This document shows, piece after piece, positions 48,781-60,476 of a stretch of 64,000 nucleotides of DNA. The stretch spans positions 3,720,001 to 3,784,000 of the forward strand of contig JAJTUP010000001.1 in NCBI GenBank assembly GCA_021399435.1, read 5' to 3'. This stretch comes from Diaporthe sp. PMI_573. Its lineage: Eukaryota > Ascomycota > Sordariomycetes > Diaporthales > Diaporthaceae. Below the pieces are notes generated by a model. It saw nothing but the letters and a program-made list of their open reading frames with translations, searched no databases and was not told where the DNA came from. Every line of letters starts with the position of its first letter. Position 1 is the first letter of the stretch. The translations under genes and the position numbers were made by a program.

Positions 48781-51161
48781 GGATAGAGATGGAATTTTGT
48801 AAAATCTCTCGACTCATGATCCTGACACAAGTTTCTTGCAAAATTTGCCGGCGGAGCCGAGCGGCATGGATATTGTTGGGCCTTATCTGCTAATCGGAGC
48901 TGTGTGGATATTAGAGTACGGGAGAGGTGGTGGGTAGACAAGAGAACCCTTTTCAGAGCGATTGGACATGATGTCTAGAGACATAACTACCACCAACGAC
49001 AAACATACTGCACCACTTAAACAAAGTTTCCAGATCTGTAGTCTTCTTTAGTTAAACGTACTTGTTCCCACAGAGTTCAGCTTGAGGGTCTGTCTACACT
49101 GTTGCATTGACATGTTTGAAGAAGGAATGTTCACAGGTACGTACCCAGGTATGCTCCGCATCAAACCCGGCTGTCGGGATGGATGGCCAACTCCGCACGC
49201 CAAATAGCATACATAGGTAGGTAGCCTGCATAACTGTACAGCAATAAGATTTGAGAATACATCCAAGGCACAATCTCTTGTAGTATAACCCCCCAAAGAC
49301 AGGCCTTATATAAGGAAAACCAAATAGGATATACTTTAAGGTAGCTTCAAGTAAAAATGACATTTCATAGGATAGCCTCTTATAGGATAACCTCCTACCG
49401 GCCAACCTCCCGTGGAGTTGTCTCCTATGGGACATCCTCCCGTGGGACATCCTCCTGTGGGACGCCCTCCTGTGGGACGCCCTCCTGTGGGACAACATCT
49501 TATGGGATGACCAGCTGCCTGCTGTGGATGTTCCATCTATAGCCTTGTTTCCTGTTGAATCACGGCTACTAGTGTAACGTTAGAATACTTGATGGGCCGA
49601 TCTCTTCTGAAACAAATTACTCCGTGATATCCTCCTCCGCGATTCTCGCCCCCGGGAGGACATCGCTTAAGCCCGAGTCAGGTTTGGGCTTTGCAGATCT
49701 TGTAGATAGTACACTGGGAGATGGAATACCATCTGAAACTTGGGAGGCTACAGAGTGACAGGCGAGTTGCAGTGAGGGCCTCGGTTTCATCCTATGTGCC
49801 AAGTACCTACCTGCTAAGTACAGTCACAAGCACGCAATGTCACCCTTGGATGTCCGTCACGTTCTGAAGCCAAAAAGTCCTTATACAAGCTGTGACGGAC
49901 CAGTATGGCCCTCTCACCAGTCCTGTCGATATCGATATCAATATCAATTATACTGCGGACCATAAAGTCTGGTCCCTCTCGGACGTTGGCTGTTGATCAC
50001 TTTGGCAGACAGTGTGTACGGACCGGCGGACGAGAGAGAGACCAATCATTTAAAAGCAAGGTTTGGCGCCGTCGACTTATACAACATAGAAAGATTGAAC
50101 TGTCGAGCAAGCACTGGCTTCTCATTTTACCGTAGAGAGTATGGCCCATTGGAAGCTACACAAATGTGATCAGGTCAGGCAGTAAGTTGTGATTCTTGCT
50201 CTCTGGGGCAAGGCAGATCCTCTCCCAGACGCTGTAGTCATTTTGGCCGGGTATTGTCCTTGCTCAGCATAAATCAGGGGCATGATGGAGGGTGGGTCAG
50301 GCGCAGCAGAGAAAATGAGCGCGGTAAAGATGTGGGCTTCAGCCATTCTCCGCGTTGCCGTCCTTGTCCTTGAAATCTCATGTTTCCTTCAACAGCAAAT
50401 TGCGGCTCGTGAAAGATTATTTTTCAATAATCTGCATGAATACTGTAAGTGTTCTTCTATACACACCCAACACTCTCTATAAAATTGTATAGATCGGGAG
50501 TATCCAGACTATTCAAAGCCTCTGAATATCTTTTATGTAAATACTAAAACGCCCTTATACGTAGATAAGGCCCAAGCGTATGTATAATGATTCCAAGAAT
50601 TGTGCTTCACAAATTGAAAGACTTGGGAAATTTTGAACATGCAGCGACTGTGGCGGTACGGAGCTGCTAAGGAATTCCAATTGGAGATTGGAAATTCTGG
50701 TCTTTTGGCCGAGTAGTCCATGCTGCTAGCAGTGCATAGTCCGTCTCAGCAACCTTCATTAGCTCAACTCAGACGCGACTGGCTCTTGCGTAGTGAGCAC
50801 ACACAGGTTCTCACTGGATGGGTCAGGGGGTCAAGAAATGAAAAGACTAACGTACCTAGTGCTCTACGTTTCCACCTAGGTAGTTTACATCGCAAGTAAA
50901 TAGCACCTATTAGTCTAGAAAATTATGACTCTATGATCGAGAACATTGATGGACAGAGTGAATAAAAGTTCGCGCCCTGCCACAGGGAATTCTTGGTCCC
51001 CCCCTTTTCTCTCTCTTCTCTACCACCTCATGGTCCTCACCTCACATCCTACATTGTCTCCCACACGCTCAGAACATCAACCACAGAAAAGAGTTCTCAA
51101 CCACTGCCACAACAACAACACTGCCAATACTCTATATTCTTGTCTCATCAAATTCTCCACT
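48781..51161. other. AT-richer gene-free stretch with minisatellite B
   Basis: No gene supported over 2.4 kb. It holds the 15-bp array at 49371-49505 and a small ATATCGATATCAATATC inverted run near 49930. Partial ACCTAGGTA elements sit at 50873-50881. Composition and lack of coding signal set it apart from the housekeeping parts on both sides. Confidence 0.55.
49371..49505. repeat. 15-bp minisatellite, copy B
   Basis: Nine consecutive 15-bp units in perfect register (49371, 49386, 49401, 49416, 49431, 49446, 49461, 49476, 49491). Two adjacent central units are identical (GACGCCCTCCTGTGG) and the flanks more diverged. Read on the minus strand the consensus is close to CCATAGGAGGTTATC, which matches copy A at 15.9 kb. 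Confidence 0.92.
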
Positions 51162-52019
51162 ATGAATCGCCATCGCTCGTACCAGGCGGGCGTTGCCAAC
51201 CGCACCTGGCAAGCCGGCGACATCGCATTTCTCAAAAACCACGAATATTTCCTCAAGCAAGATCACCGAGACCTCATCGCTTCAGGTCATCTTCAACCAG
51301 GAGCCACCAACCACCCAGTCATTATACTTCAGGCCGGCCCCGGTCGTGCTATTGTCACAACTGTTACCGCCTTCAACTCTAGTGCCGAGAAAAACTTCTG
51401 CCCGCCCTGGAGAATGCCTGTTCACCGAGACAAGCACTTGGACGATTTTCACGCTTTCACAGGCACGGAGCTGCCACCAAATAGCACCCACACCCACCTC
51501 CAGCTCTGCAACCCAGGCGCGAAGATGAACAAGCCACGAGCATCTTGGGTCTACATCAAACACTTCTACACGGTACCATACAGAGTGCTAATGCGGTGGA
51601 ACAAGGTCTCACAACAGTTGACAGTCTCTACGGCGAGCCTAACGCAACTCAGAGCTGATATCGAGCGGAAGTACAGTGTCCAACTGCGAGATGCCATGTC
51701 TAGACTAACTGCATGTCCCAGAGCTTCGGAGCCTACTTCATGTTATTCGACAAATCGGACTCGTCATATTCCTCCTCACCCTCAGGATCATCGATCACAC
51801 CCTATGCCATATCAGCAGCACGAGATCCCGAAGCCGGGCGGGCTCGCTCCTACGAATATGACAAAACCCCGAGCCTTGGGGTCTCAGCACTCAATTCGTG
51901 GAAAAGACATGGCACACCAGCGCATCACCAAGCCCTCCTGGTCTCAAGACGCCTCGATAACTGGTGCATCTATTCGTCCACATATGATGCACTCGTGGCG
52001 CCAAGCTACAGCGGCATGA
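51162..52019 (+). CDS. Orphan fungal protein, GDI-FL / HPVIIL family type
   Basis: Single open frame; the ATG at 51162 ('MNRHRSYQAGVANRTW') is chosen because the coding-like composition starts there, giving 285 aa. The frame is open up to 50946, but that part is leader-like and CT-rich. Residues 17-75 contain 'WQAGDIAFLKNHEYF' and 'NHPVIILQAGPGRAIVTTVTA', a small beta-barrel-like pattern. I have seen it in fungal proteins of unknown function that share the order GD-I-FL, HPVVIL, PV and a final 'LRxW...SxxxLR'; 'PYRVLMRWNKVSQQL' matches the last part. A superficial resemblance to the MazF/PemK barrel is noted but not claimed. The C-terminal 80 residues are low-complexity. It lies alone in a gene-poor stretch. 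Confidence 0.6.
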   Translation: MNRHRSYQAGVANRTWQAGDIAFLKNHEYFLKQDHRDLIASGHLQPGATNHPVIILQAGPGRAIVTTVTAFNSSAEKNFCPPWRMPVHRDKHLDDFHAFTGTELPPNSTHTHLQLCNPGAKMNKPRASWVYIKHFYTVPYRVLMRWNKVSQQLTVSTASLTQLRADIERKYSVQLRDAMSRLTACPRASEPTSCYSTNRTRHIPPHPQDHRSHPMPYQQHEIPKPGGLAPTNMTKPRALGSQHSIRGKDMAHQRITKPSWSQDASITGASIRPHMMHSWRQATAA

Positions 52020-54443
52020 AAGAGAACAACTATACCACTTGTGAATTCCAGGTATGTTTAGTTCTCGGCTTCACTCACCGTATCCGAGTTACTACTTCTA
52101 ATGAGGAATTACAGGTGGATAAACTCGCACACACAGGTACGTGACTGCACGCCGACTGGCTTATGCATGGTCAAATCACTCGCCGAGTAACTTTGGGAGA
52201 CGCCGCATGGCGCACCCCCACGTGGTAAAAGGCTTGAGTGCAAAAGTATCACGGTCTATTCAGGTCTCGAATTCGCGACCTCCTTACCGCGAATCCGATC
52301 CTCACTGGGTCCAACCTGCTTAGCAGGGAGGCTCAGAATCACACAATAGTCTACATACTTGAACACAAAACTCCGGAGTGCAGGCGCTGCCAGGGAAGAA
52401 CGAGCTACAAGCTTGTCGTTTGCAGGAGCGAGATCATAGGTTGTCAGTCTTGTCTGAGCCTACAAGCAGGAGGTTTTAAGATTTGCAGGAATAATTACTT
52501 AACAACATTGCGCGGTCAAAGAGAGATCATGAATTTGATGGAACTTGAAAATGGATCTCGGGTTTTTTTCTTCTTTCTTCTGCAATGGACATTGGGGATT
52601 TCAACATGTGCAAAGCCTTATCTGTGGTTAAACGAATCAAATTATATCGCACTTTAAACCAATAAAATAAACTACAACGTTCTGGGAAGTCGAGAGAACC
52701 TTTTTCCATCTTATTCTCTGGCCTATGTAAAAGTTGTAGTGATGCAAATGTTCTCGATTGCGTTGTCTGGTATATTCACTTGGGTTTCATGTATGACGGT
52801 CGGTATCAATTGATTGATTGATGAAAGAGCCAGAGTATACAATATATAAGCTTTACATAAGTCCTTCTGCTATTAATTGAGAGTTGACTCTAGGCAATAA
52901 TTAGAGTTGGGCCAAGTAAGGACATCTTGTTCCCACACTCGCACTTGTTGTTTGTGTGGACGACAGAATGTAGAAAGTGAGAGTGTGATCAAAACATCTG
53001 TGCACGCGTGGGTAGGCCTGGCTGTATTCGGCAGGACTAGTAACAGTCGTCAGTGGATGGACGCCTTCGTGTACGTAGGAAGGTGGCCGAGTGCTTGGCG
53101 ATTCGTCCAGATTATCACGATCCGTGCTTGTAGGCCGGGCCGGCGGATCCACCTGGGAGTAAGCAAGTGATCGATCCCCAGGGGGCGCCACCGAGTGCTT
53201 TTGGGGGCTCCGGGACAACTGCCACATGAGCTTTGAGGTGGTGTGGAACATCAGGCTGTGGCTTAGCGACGATGGGGCGCCGCGTTGGCGACCACCTAAA
53301 CTACGCTTGAGGTGTCCACCGGACAGCTGCTAGTAGTCCAAAGACTCGGAATATCGGGGGCCCCATTGTGGAACTCGGGCCTTGGAATCTAGAGTTCAAA
53401 AAGTCCACGCACAAAGGTTTATTGATATTGTGGCGGCAGTCCGTAATGTCGTTCCCACGCGGTCGGGACCGCCGAGGCGGTGTACCAGCAGAGGGCGGGA
53501 CTTGAGCACTTCATCTGGAGCTGGCAGCTGGCCAATTCGTGTCCTTCAGCCCGTGGCGACGCAGGCAGTCAGGGTGGTCTATGGGATCCAGCAGGAGTGA
53601 GGCTAGCCCCCTGTATCACCTGTGCAGGTAGTCCACGGCACACGCTTGCAAAGGACCAGGCTTAGGTCAATATGTTCGAGGCGTCAAGGCGAGAGGAACA
53701 CGAGGTGAGAATGTTTCATGGGGAGCGAAGTGAGCCTGATTACACGACAGAAGGAATCAGACAAGTCTCACGTAACTGGCCTGGCTGTCTGGCAGCTGGA
53801 TGGGCAATGGTGGAGGCGATACGCCGCGTGTGTGATGGATGGGGCTTGGGCCCGTTGGGCCAGACTGCTCGAGCAGCACGGCGTCAGCAGCGGAGGTGAA
53901 GTGCGCGGGTGCGTACTGTGATGCTTATGCCGATTTGTACTGTGCAGATGGGTCTGCCAAAAATAGAAACAGAAATGCCAGCGGGGCGAGGGAAGATTCC
54001 GAGATGGTTCGAGCTACCGCGACAAATATGTACACAATAGTGCGACCCTAGGTCGGATTGGGGTACAGGGGGCCATTATACTTGCATCTTTCCAGGCTGC
54101 AGTTTATCATGCGGCCCCGATGGTGCACTCACGGCACAGAGCCTTGCTGGCACACAAGTACTGCCTCTTCTCAAAGCACAACCAAGATTGCCACTCATCG
54201 ATGCCTTGACGCTCCCGATGGTTTTCGGAGGCTGACTATCTCATGGTGTGAGAGGAGACAGGAGCACAGGAGGCGGGAGACGTCGGGGAACGGGGGCATG
54301 ATTTCTCTGTAGAGGTGGGGAGGGGAGCTAGAGAATCCTTCCGCATTCCTTCGACTCGATAGGGAGCTAGCCGCGGCGTCTCGCAATTTACCGGTCGAGT
54401 GCCGAGGCCCGCTGAATCTTTCTGCTGGAGGTACGGTTTCAGT

Positions 54444-54499
54444 GGATGTGTGCGTGTGTGCGTGTGTGCGTGTGTGCGTGTGTGTTTGTTTGTGTGTGG
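54444..54499. repeat. TG-rich microsatellite
   Basis: Alternating TGTGTGCG units passing into TGTTTGTTTG and TGTG, about 56 bp. Confidence 0.85.
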
Positions 54500-54724
54500 A
54501 GTGAGAGAGAGGAAAATGTCGACATCAAGCAATAGGCGAACAGCTTTGCAGGATATGCACTATTGCCATACGTACCACCGCACTCTGATTGTCAATTTCA
54601 GATAACCTATTGATTGACTGGGCCGGTCAGCCGGGCAATGACGTCTTCCAAGCTTGTTGCCGTTCTTTTGGGTTTCTTTGGGTTTGCAGGGACTTGCCGA
54701 AACGACTGCAACGTCCCAGGCAGG

Positions 54725-54775
54725 GATCGAGGATCGAGGATCGAGGATCGAGGTTCGAGGTTCGAGGACTCGAGG
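54725..54775. repeat. GGATCGA heptamer microsatellite
   Basis: Four GGATCGA units followed by two GGTTCGA units and a longer GGACTCGA unit, tandem and in register. Confidence 0.85.
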
Positions 54776-55788
54776 TTTCAAGGTTGTGCGTGAGGCAGGT
54801 GACAGAAGCAAGATCGGCGAGGCTTTGACACTGACAGCCTCGCTGCAGTAATACATATATTACTATATACAAACAATGCGTATGACCGCCTACGAATGGT
54901 GTTTTGTCGTGTGGCATGGGATGGGACCGCTTGAAACTGCACCTGGCGCCCGCACTCGCACTTGCTCACTGGACTTGCTGTGTGTTCATTGGACGGAGCG
55001 GTCCAACACAGTGGCAGCCTGCAGCCCACAGAACAAGACAGACCACACGGACAGACCACCCCTGCTTAGGCGTCTCCAGGGCACACCCCAGCCGGCCCAG
55101 TGAGAGGGGCCTGCCCAATGGACGACGCCGTTCCGCCGCCCCTTCGCCGCAGCCAACTGCATACGGCGGGCGGCGTAGGCTTCTAGGCCGGTACCTCAGG
55201 CGTGTTAACCAGCTGTACCGTGCGGTGCAGGCGGCCAGCATTGACAACAAGAGATGGATTGCTGCTCGTTGCCGTCCGCCATCCCAAGCTCATTTACCCG
55301 CACGGCGCATCCAATTCCTACTTCTAGAAACGAGGCCGAACCGTGTTCGTGTCTTGTGTGTGCGTGTCTGCGCCTTCGCCTCGCCTTGCCTTGGGTGTCT
55401 GTGCCGCTGAGCTGGACGGGACTGGACCTTCTCGTCGAGTCCGCCTCCCTCTCCATCTCTGTGTGCCTCGACTTTTCTTCGCGCCTCTTTCGCTCCTTGG
55501 CCGCTTCATCACCCCGCCCTCAACAGACCAAACATACGGTGCTGCGAGGTTACACAGCTTGGAGTGCCTGTTCCATCTCCTCGCCACCCCAACAGGCCAC
55601 CACTCCATCACCCACAAGCCAGCACAGGACTGAACCCGGCATCTGCCTCCTCCTCCTCCTCCTCTACTAAATAGTTCGCGAGGACAGACAGGGTGCCACG
55701 AATCATGGACTAAAAGGAACACCATACACCCCGGCATCTTCTGCGGCTTACACCCTCTCAACCTGGTCGGCCTCTGTTCTTCTCAACC

Positions 55789-58700
55789 ATGTCACAGGCC
55801 ATGGACGAGGCTTCTGTCGACGGCCAGCGCCCGCGACGCTCCTCGATCGAGAAGCAGCCCATTTTGTCCGACCGGGGCATTGGTGATTTCGACGACGACC
55901 CTGAGCCAAGCGCTCTCGACAGGTTGCCCGAGGAGATCATCCAGCAGTGAGGACATGCTCTTTTCTGTTCTGTGCTCCAGAACCCACCTGTCGTTTGCTT
56001 TCCTAACCACCTAGTGCCTCGTTCTAGAATCCTGGAAGCCGCCGACCCCAGCTCTTTTGCCTCCTTGATTCTCGTCAATTCAAAATGGCGCAGTGCTTCA
56101 CAGCAAGGTCGACTCTACGCTCTCCAGTTGATGAGATGCCCGTCATATTCCGCGAGTCATAAGAAGCCTCCCAACGGCGCACAGGACAATCTGCCCGCCC
56201 TTAGGACATTGTTCGCCAGGGAGGTCAAGCGGAACCTCTTCGACGCCTACCTGCGCCCCAACCACACCATCGTCAAGATCGTGTCCAACTCCATCAGCTC
56301 CTCCTCGTGCCCCGGCGGCGATGGCATGTCCTTCAGCCCCTCGCCCAAGGGCCACTTTCTGCTTGCTTACAACTCCTCCCGCATCAACATCATTGACCTC
56401 CGCGGTCCCACCTTGAAAGTGGAGAGGGAGCTCAAGATACTCCGCAGACCCGCTGCCACATGCGTCAAGGATGATGGCTCTCTTCTGGCAGTCCTCTTGA
56501 CTGAGATGCAAGTCGACCTATACGACCTGACCCAGCGCCCTCCGAGGCGCACCCAGTCCATTATACTTGACCACAGCCCTCGCACCATTGCGCTATCACC
56601 ATGCGGTACGGTTTTGGCTGCCGCCTACGAAGGCGGCATTGAAGTCCAGTCCCTTGGCTCGGGGGCCTTGCCTACTGACAGGAGGTCTGTCAAGTGCGAC
56701 GCGGTGGACGCCCTCGCCTTTTCTTTCGATGGCACCCAGATCCTTGGCACCACTGTCCAGTCTGCTCAGCCAAACACGGTCATTCTGACGGCACCTTACT
56801 ACGATCCGGGCAGTCACCTGTCCAGTGACAATATCAGTGCTCTGTGGACCACCTCCATTCTTTTCCCAAATACCAGCCGTGACTGCAGTCATGCCGTTCT
56901 TATACAGGAATCCGCCCATGACGAGGCGGCCTACGCCTTTACTTATGACCGCAGTTTCGAAACTTTCCGCGCTGTGCGCATCGATGACTTACGAAATGGC
57001 ACCACCTACTTCACCGGCCCTATTCCCAACACCCCATTACAAGCTAAGCTCATACCATGCACCCTGCCAGCAGCTTCTGTTTGCGGCGATCTTGTGTCTG
57101 CAGGTTTCCAGGGGAAGGAGGTCTGGCTGTACGGTGTGCCTGAAGATCTCGAGGCGGTCCCAGACACTTCCAGCAACAACTTGGACGTTACTGCAAACCC
57201 GGGGGGAGTGCACCGCCGCGTTAGCGGAGGCTCCATGCGCTCCAGGACACAGGAAGCCGGGGAGGCAAGGGTGCCGCAGTGGCAGTTATTATGCGACAAG
57301 CTCCGCAATACTTTTGTGGAGGGATTCAAGGTGACAGATCTAAGCGGTGTGAGCACTGTGAAGTGGGTGGCCGGCTTCGGGGACTCATCAATGAAGGAGC
57401 GTCTGGTTATTGCTGCCAAGGGCGCTGTTCCGGCGAAACCCATCACGGACGAGGATGGTATAGACTTCGAGGATGGTGGTAGGCTGACGCTCGTCGATTT
57501 CGATTACGGGCTCGAAGACGGCCGTGTCGCTGAGATCACCATCGAGGTCGGCTTAGAAGAACCCGAGGTCCTCGAGGAGGAGCACCGCGACATGGCTACT
57601 GAGGTGGCCATCGTCAGAAGAAGGACCGTGGCACAGAGGCAAGGTCCTCGAAGTGCGATCATGAGGGCGGCTACAACGGCCGCGCGACCCACACCTGCCT
57701 CAGCTGCAGAGGAAGACGACGACGACGATGACCCCCTTGTGCCCCGTCGGGTTGGCGAAGCACCGCCTCGCCCCGCGCAGCCTCCTGCAGCTGCCGAAGA
57801 GACGGATACGGCGACGATCATGGAGGAACAGGAGGCCTTGGATGCACCTTACTCGCACACTGGTCCTCGCTCCATCACCACCCTGCGTCGTGCCGCCACG
57901 GCGGCTGCCAACCACAGGCGACACAACCCGACTACGACGGCAGGGACACCGGTCGAATATCGACGGGCCGATGGGCGAGCTGAACACCCTCACGAGAGTG
58001 ACGCCGACAACTGGGTGCCTCCACCCCCGCCTTATCAAAAGGAGGACCCCGAGGAAGCACCCGCCTTCTTGCGTCACTCAATGGCACCCGTGATAGCCAT
58101 GCCAGTACCCGAGCCTTCAGACAGAGACCTGCCCCCTGTTCCACCTATCCCAAGGGCGCATCGAGTGACAGGGCAAGACGGCATTGCATCAGGCAATTCG
58201 CAGTCTCGGCCTACCAGACGCCACACGCTTGCTCCGAATCGGATGGAGGGCACGCATCAACGCACTCCTCAAAACACTGTCCAGCAGCAGCAGCGATTTT
58301 CTACCACGAATGCTGTCGCCACCACACCCACCAGGCAAGGACCAAATATTGAGTCTCCCACAAGCACTTACGAACAGGAAGATATTTACAATGTCTCCCC
58401 GCCTGATACCCCACAACCACAGGCCACTCGATCCTCGAGCACACAGCAGACTGCCAGCCCGGCGACCCCTCACAGCGGTATACGGTCGGGCTCGGAACCA
58501 TCGCCGGGGCTTGCAAATGCATCTCCTTACACTGGAACTCAGCGTGTGATGCCGCTGGTTCCCCGAATACAGACATCGCCTGCCCGCTCAAGCCAGCCCT
58601 CAGAGCAGCAGCCGCGCGTTGAAAGAACCATGATAGGAGTCTCACCGGTCAGCTGTTCTTGGAATCCTCACACAGGCGGTGGTTCATTCCCGACTGTGGT

Positions 58701-59616
58701 GCACTCACAGACTTGGCCAATTCCACCACCCCAGCCAGCAGCACCTGTGATGGCCTCTACGGGATATTCCCAGCCAGTGCCCCTGGCGAACGTCACGGCT
58801 AACGATAGGATCGCTCAGCGTCATCCACCGCTCCCTGCGCAAGAGCAGTTGCCTATGATATCTGACAATACCAGGCAATCAAGCCTCTCAAGGAGACTCT
58901 CGACGGGGTTTCATCTGCCCCGAGTGCCTACGAATCGGAACAGTGAGAGGGCCAGGCCGATGTCTGTACACCAAGTACCTCGTGGTAGGACTGCCCAGGC
59001 TGCTCCGGATCTCCAGCACCAGCCACTGCCTCAATATCAATACTCACGTTCCCTCTCGGACCCGTCAAGTATGGTTCATGCGATCGACCACGCATTGGTG
59101 TCTCCTGACCAGCCCTTAATTATCAGCACCCCAACGGGTGTGTCAGGCGCATACGATGGCCCCGCTCGCCAGTCCTCTGAACGGCGCACTGAACCTACCA
59201 TCTTTGCACCGGTTCCTCGCCATCCGCGGCCCTCCCGGAACCCAGGAGCACCGCGCCCCACGGCTGAGCAGCTCGAGGGACAGCTCAACCCGTCCTTCTT
59301 ACCCACATCAGGTGCCCCGGGGACGGGTCTGAACTCGCGGGTGTCATCTGTGCACCGACGGACGTCCCGCGCGGAACGGAGCGCCGCCAAGAACATCTCT
59401 GATGCAAAGAAGAAGGGGTGGCGGCCCGGCAGGAGTAAGAGCAAGAAAGATAAGGCGAGAAAAGGCAAGAAGAAGGAGGCTGACTATGACGTGATGAGCC
59501 AGAGCGCATGGACGGATGCCACGTGGTCTACGGCCGGGAGGGGTCGGAACAGGAGGACATATCACTTTGGTGGTGGTGCCGAGGCAGAGAAGGACAAGAA
59601 ATGTGTGGTAATGTGA
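55789..59616 (+). CDS. F-box protein with beta-propeller-like region and CaaX box
   Basis: Exons 55789-55946 and 56028-59616 give 1248 aa. The F-box at about 43-80 ('LDRLPEEIIQQILEAADPSSFASLILVNSKW') spans the intron, which supports the join. Residues about 130-480 look like a degenerate WD40-type propeller ('GMSFSPSPKGHFLLAYNSSR', 'TIALSPCGTVLAAAYEGG', 'DALAFSFDGTQILGTT'). From about 570 the chain is long, Pro/Ser/Thr/Gln-rich and disordered. Near the end a strongly basic patch ('KSKKDKARKGKKKE') precedes the last residues Cys-Val-Val-Met, a CaaX box. Prediction: an SCF substrate adaptor held on a membrane by a prenyl group and positive charge. Substrate unknown. The CaaX is read directly from the codons TGT GTG GTA ATG TGA. 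Confidence 0.88.
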
Positions 59617-60476
59617 GAGGCTTGATCGTTCGGAGTTCAAGGCGGGCGATTACGTGACAATGTCAACGATGATCTGGAGACCGAGAAGGGCATAGCAGAT
59701 GGGTTTCAGGAGTTGTTGGGGGAAGGCGTCATTTTGGAATTGACTGGGACATCAGGGTAAAATTGACGAGTTCATGAAATCGGGAGTCAGTCGAACCTTA
59801 CAGGCATGGCGATTTTCGTTCTTCAGGCAAGCGAGAGTTGTCGAAAGTACGTGCCGCGAACGAAGTGGCTTCTTCATGGAGACAGCCATGAGATGAGCTG
59901 GCTGGAGCTGCTTAACTTAGAGCTCGGGGATTTTCTTGGTACATATACATTCTTGAATTTCATGATCCACTACTGCTTGTTTTATCGGGCCCGATCTGCT
60001 GCAAGAAATGTGGCTTCGAATTTGAAAAGCGATGACGTTCTCACAAGGAGAGCTGATCTGGCTGCCCCTCGTTGTGGGCTCACTGAGATTTGGCCGAGTG
60101 CTGCAGTGTCACAAAGTGCGGTGCCCCTCTATTGCCCCTCCAAACCACCACATTTTCAACCTCGTCTTCCAGCTCCATAAATCCCAGGTATTTTGACTGT
60201 ATGCTGCTCCTTCATAGAGATTTTTGAAAATTGATTGTATCCATTTTCGATTCTTAATGTACCAGCGAAGCATTTCTATAGATGCTAAACTGCATGGGCA
60301 CGTGAATCTAAGTGGGCAAAATTTCCATCTGGAGAAATTCCCCGTCTTGACGCACTGCCCGCTTTCCAGGCTCATCGGTGTACCTCAGCAACGCAACCTC
60401 GCTCAGGAGTCCACTCTGGCCCCTAACTGTTACTCTAGAGAAGTGACAGGGTATTCCGAGATTTCCATTCAACGCC
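59617..60476. other. Intergenic, F-box gene to Kelch gene
   Basis: About 860 bp with the 3' region of the F-box gene and the promoter of the Kelch gene. A 124-codon frame at 59806 has no domain and is regarded as chance. Confidence 0.5.

Larger units (their letters stand above)
52020..55788. other. 3.8 kb gene-poor stretch with microsatellites
   Basis: No gene could be supported. A reading frame at about 52370-52500 has a Cys pattern (see findings) but no ATG. Frames at 53382-53900 look random. A TGTGCG/TG microsatellite lies at 54444-54499 and a GGATCGA array at 54725-54775. The last 400 bases are CT-rich and act as leader for the F-box gene. Confidence 0.5.

Noticed and set aside
49371..49505. 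CRISPR-like array
   Set aside because: Units are directly tandem with no spacers, in a eukaryotic nuclear context.
49094..49542. Open frames over minisatellite B
   Set aside because: They exist because the 15-bp period contains no stop; the flanks are non-coding and no signal peptide or start context supports a gene.
52230..52340. Possible degenerate tRNA because of a GAATTCGCGACC-type T-loop look-alike
   Set aside because: No acceptor or anticodon stem could be paired on either strand.
53382..53899. Two consecutive frames of about 75 codons in the island
   Set aside because: No domain, no splice-consistent join, and overlapping alternatives of equal length.
59806..60180. 124-codon frame between the F-box and Kelch genes
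   Set aside because: Unremarkable composition and no recognisable motif; probably chance.
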